From the NCBI RefSeq assembly GCF_030409555.1, contig NZ_JAUFPU010000018.1:259937-323936 (forward strand): a stretch of 64,000 nt of DNA. Reading direction: 5' to 3'. The notes under the pieces are model-generated. The model saw only the letters and a list, made by a program, of their open reading frames with translations, made no database searches and was not told the origin of the DNA. Positions 62,897 to 64,000 of the stretch are shown piece after piece. The translations under genes and the position numbers were made by a program. Positions within the stretch are counted from its first letter, which is position 1. Every line of letters begins with the position of its first letter. Origin of the DNA: Chitinimonas viridis (lineage in GTDB: Bacteria; Pseudomonadota; Gammaproteobacteria; Burkholderiales; Chitinimonadaceae).

Positions 62897-64000
62897 ATGT
62901 ACCTGGAGCACTACGGCCTGACCGAGCCGCCATTCCGCATCACCCCTCACACCGAGTTCTTCTACCAGGGCGCCAACCGCGGCGCCACGCTGGAAGCCCT
63001 GCAATACGCCATCCTGCACGGCGAAGGCCTGGTCAAGGTCACCGGCGAGGTCGGTGCCGGCAAGACCATGCTGTGCCGGGTACTGATGGAACGGCTGCCG
63101 GCCAATATCGACACCGTCTACCTGGCCAACCCCAGCCTGAGCAAGGACGAAATCCTGCTGGCTATCGCCGACGACCTGCACCTGGACCTGGGCACCGCCC
63201 GCGCCAAGGTATTGATACGCGCCCTGCAGGAAGCCCTGATCGCCCGCTATGCCGAAGGCCGCCAGGTGGTGGTGCTGATAGACGAGGCCCATGCCATGCC
63301 CGAGGAAAGCCTGGAAGAAGTCAGGCTGCTGTCCAACCTGGAGCATGGCCACCACAAGCTGATGCAGATCGTCCTGTTTGGCCAGCCCGAGCTGAACGAC
63401 AAGCTGGCCGCCCAGCATATGCGCCAGTTGCGTGAGCGCATCACCCATGGCTTCGAGCTGGCACCCCTGCGCCAGACCGATGTCGGCGACTACCTCATGT
63501 TCCGGCTGCGCGCCGCCGGCTACAAGGGCCCGGACATCTTCACCGCCAAGGCAGTGCAACTGATCTCGGCCGAATCCGAAGGCCTGACCCGCCGCATCAA
63601 CATCCTGGCAGACAAATCCCTGATCGCCTCGTTTGCCGCCGGCCGCCACCAGGTGGACCAGGCCGAAGCCCGCGCCGCCATCAAGGACAGCGGCTTTCGC
63701 CACCGCCGCCCCCAGCGCTTGGGCTGGCCCCTGGCCAGCACTGGCCTGGTTAGCCTAGGCCTGATCGCCGGCGCCACCGGCGGCCATTGGCTCACCCCCC
63801 AGGTAGCGCCTCCCGCCCACACCACCCAGCCGGCAGCCCAGGCCAGCCCCGCGCCAGCTATCACGCCACCCGCCGCCGCACCAGCCCCGCTGCCGGCCAG
63901 CCAGCCCGCCACGGCCGATGCGCTGTTCGACACCCGGCTGGCACAAAGCCGCAGCGCACTGAACCAGCAAGCTGCAGGCACCTACACCATCCTGCTGTCG
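62897..64000 (+). CDS. ExeA/MshM-like AAA ATPase with SPOR start (partial)
   Basis: Runs off the window at codon 368. The N-terminus (MYLEHYGLTEPPFRITPHTE, FFYQGANRGATLEAL) is that of ExeA/MshM-type ATPases; Walker A GEVGAGKT (50-57), Walker B VVVLIDEAHAM (Asp129, Glu130). After the AAA domain come a membrane helix (about 275-292), a Pro/Ala-rich stretch and, at the cut, TYTILLS, which looks like the first strand of a SPOR (peptidoglycan-binding) domain. Members assemble pilus or secretin machinery through the cell wall. It starts 2 bases after the sigma-54 activator stop, so the two are co-transcribed. Confidence 0.82.
   Translation, partial: MYLEHYGLTEPPFRITPHTEFFYQGANRGATLEALQYAILHGEGLVKVTGEVGAGKTMLCRVLMERLPANIDTVYLANPSLSKDEILLAIADDLHLDLGTARAKVLIRALQEALIARYAEGRQVVVLIDEAHAMPEESLEEVRLLSNLEHGHHKLMQIVLFGQPELNDKLAAQHMRQLRERITHGFELAPLRQTDVGDYLMFRLRAAGYKGPDIFTAKAVQLISAESEGLTRRINILADKSLIASFAAGRHQVDQAEARAAIKDSGFRHRRPQRLGWPLASTGLVSLGLIAGATGGHWLTPQVAPPAHTTQPAAQASPAPAITPPAAAPAPLPASQPATADALFDTRLAQSRSALNQQAAGTYTILLS

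Overview
The window looks like a chromosomal segment of a GC-rich Betaproteobacterium, most likely from the Neisseriales side (Chromobacteriaceae/Chitinibacteraceae-like). The reasons are gene content and order: mlaFEDCB-mlaA, an ABC-2 pair, bolA, murA, hisGDCBHAFI, hisE-hinT-tatABC and a DegS-type protease in a row; petABC next to sspA-sspB; pilS-pilR; a stand-alone rsxB beside nth; and a 1282-residue DUF3683-type oxidoreductase. The placement is inferred from content and synteny, not from a marker gene. Almost everything is tightly packed housekeeping DNA with ordinary GC-rich coding patterns; one stretch (about 11.0-13.7 kb) is visibly AT-richer and accessory.

Layout. 0-4.7 kb: phoR (phosphate sensor kinase), a transaldolase, and kup (K+ uptake, convergent). 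4.9-10.4 kb: a compressed minus-strand operon folD-pyrD-GNAT-rsxB-small membrane protein-PilZ-nth-GFA protein-ampD with several 4-bp start/stop overlaps. 10.5-10.8 kb: a Pro-Arg-His tRNA cluster with its own promoter and terminator. 11.0-13.7 kb: a low-GC patch with four small orphan proteins (one SMI1/KNR4 type, typical of toxin-immunity proteins), an 18-C homopolymer, and a wrecked SWIM zinc-finger gene. 13.8-22.7 kb: DUF2237, carbonic anhydrase, a YegD-like Hsp70, pilR/pilS, an EamA exporter, ilvA and an unknown exported protein. 22.8-30.9 kb: the DUF3683 FAD/FeS oxidoreductase, a HIT protein, a 544-residue protein with a PilZ-like C-terminus, hda and a PerM-family permease. 31.1-36.1 kb: purM, purN, two tandem DUF3108 proteins and an RsmB-type rRNA methyltransferase. 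36.3-39.2 kb: a haem-motif chemoreceptor and sspB/sspA. 39.4-42.2 kb: petABC (cytochrome bc1).

42.5-61.3 kb: nif3-like and degS genes head to head; tatABC-hinT-hisE; hisI-F-A-H-B-C-D-G; murA; an unlisted 40-residue membrane smORF; bolA; an ABC-2 exporter; and the complete Mla lipid-asymmetry system. 61.5-64 kb: a sigma-54 activator with a receiver domain and a GAYTGA motif, followed by an ExeA/MshM-like AAA ATPase that runs off the window.

How the genes fit together: most serve envelope maintenance (Mla, MurA, AmpD, Tat, DegS), respiration (bc1, DUF3683 oxidoreductase, RsxB) and nucleotide, one-carbon and histidine synthesis (FolD, PyrD, PurM/N, His). No large novel system such as a CRISPR array, secretion island or prophage is present. 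The best unexplained signals are the orphan-immunity patch with its poly-C tract, the bolA-murA smORF, a dispersed intergenic repeat family, several palindromic elements in promoter regions (including a shared TTGCAATGCAA-type motif), and a chemoreceptor with a c-type haem motif.
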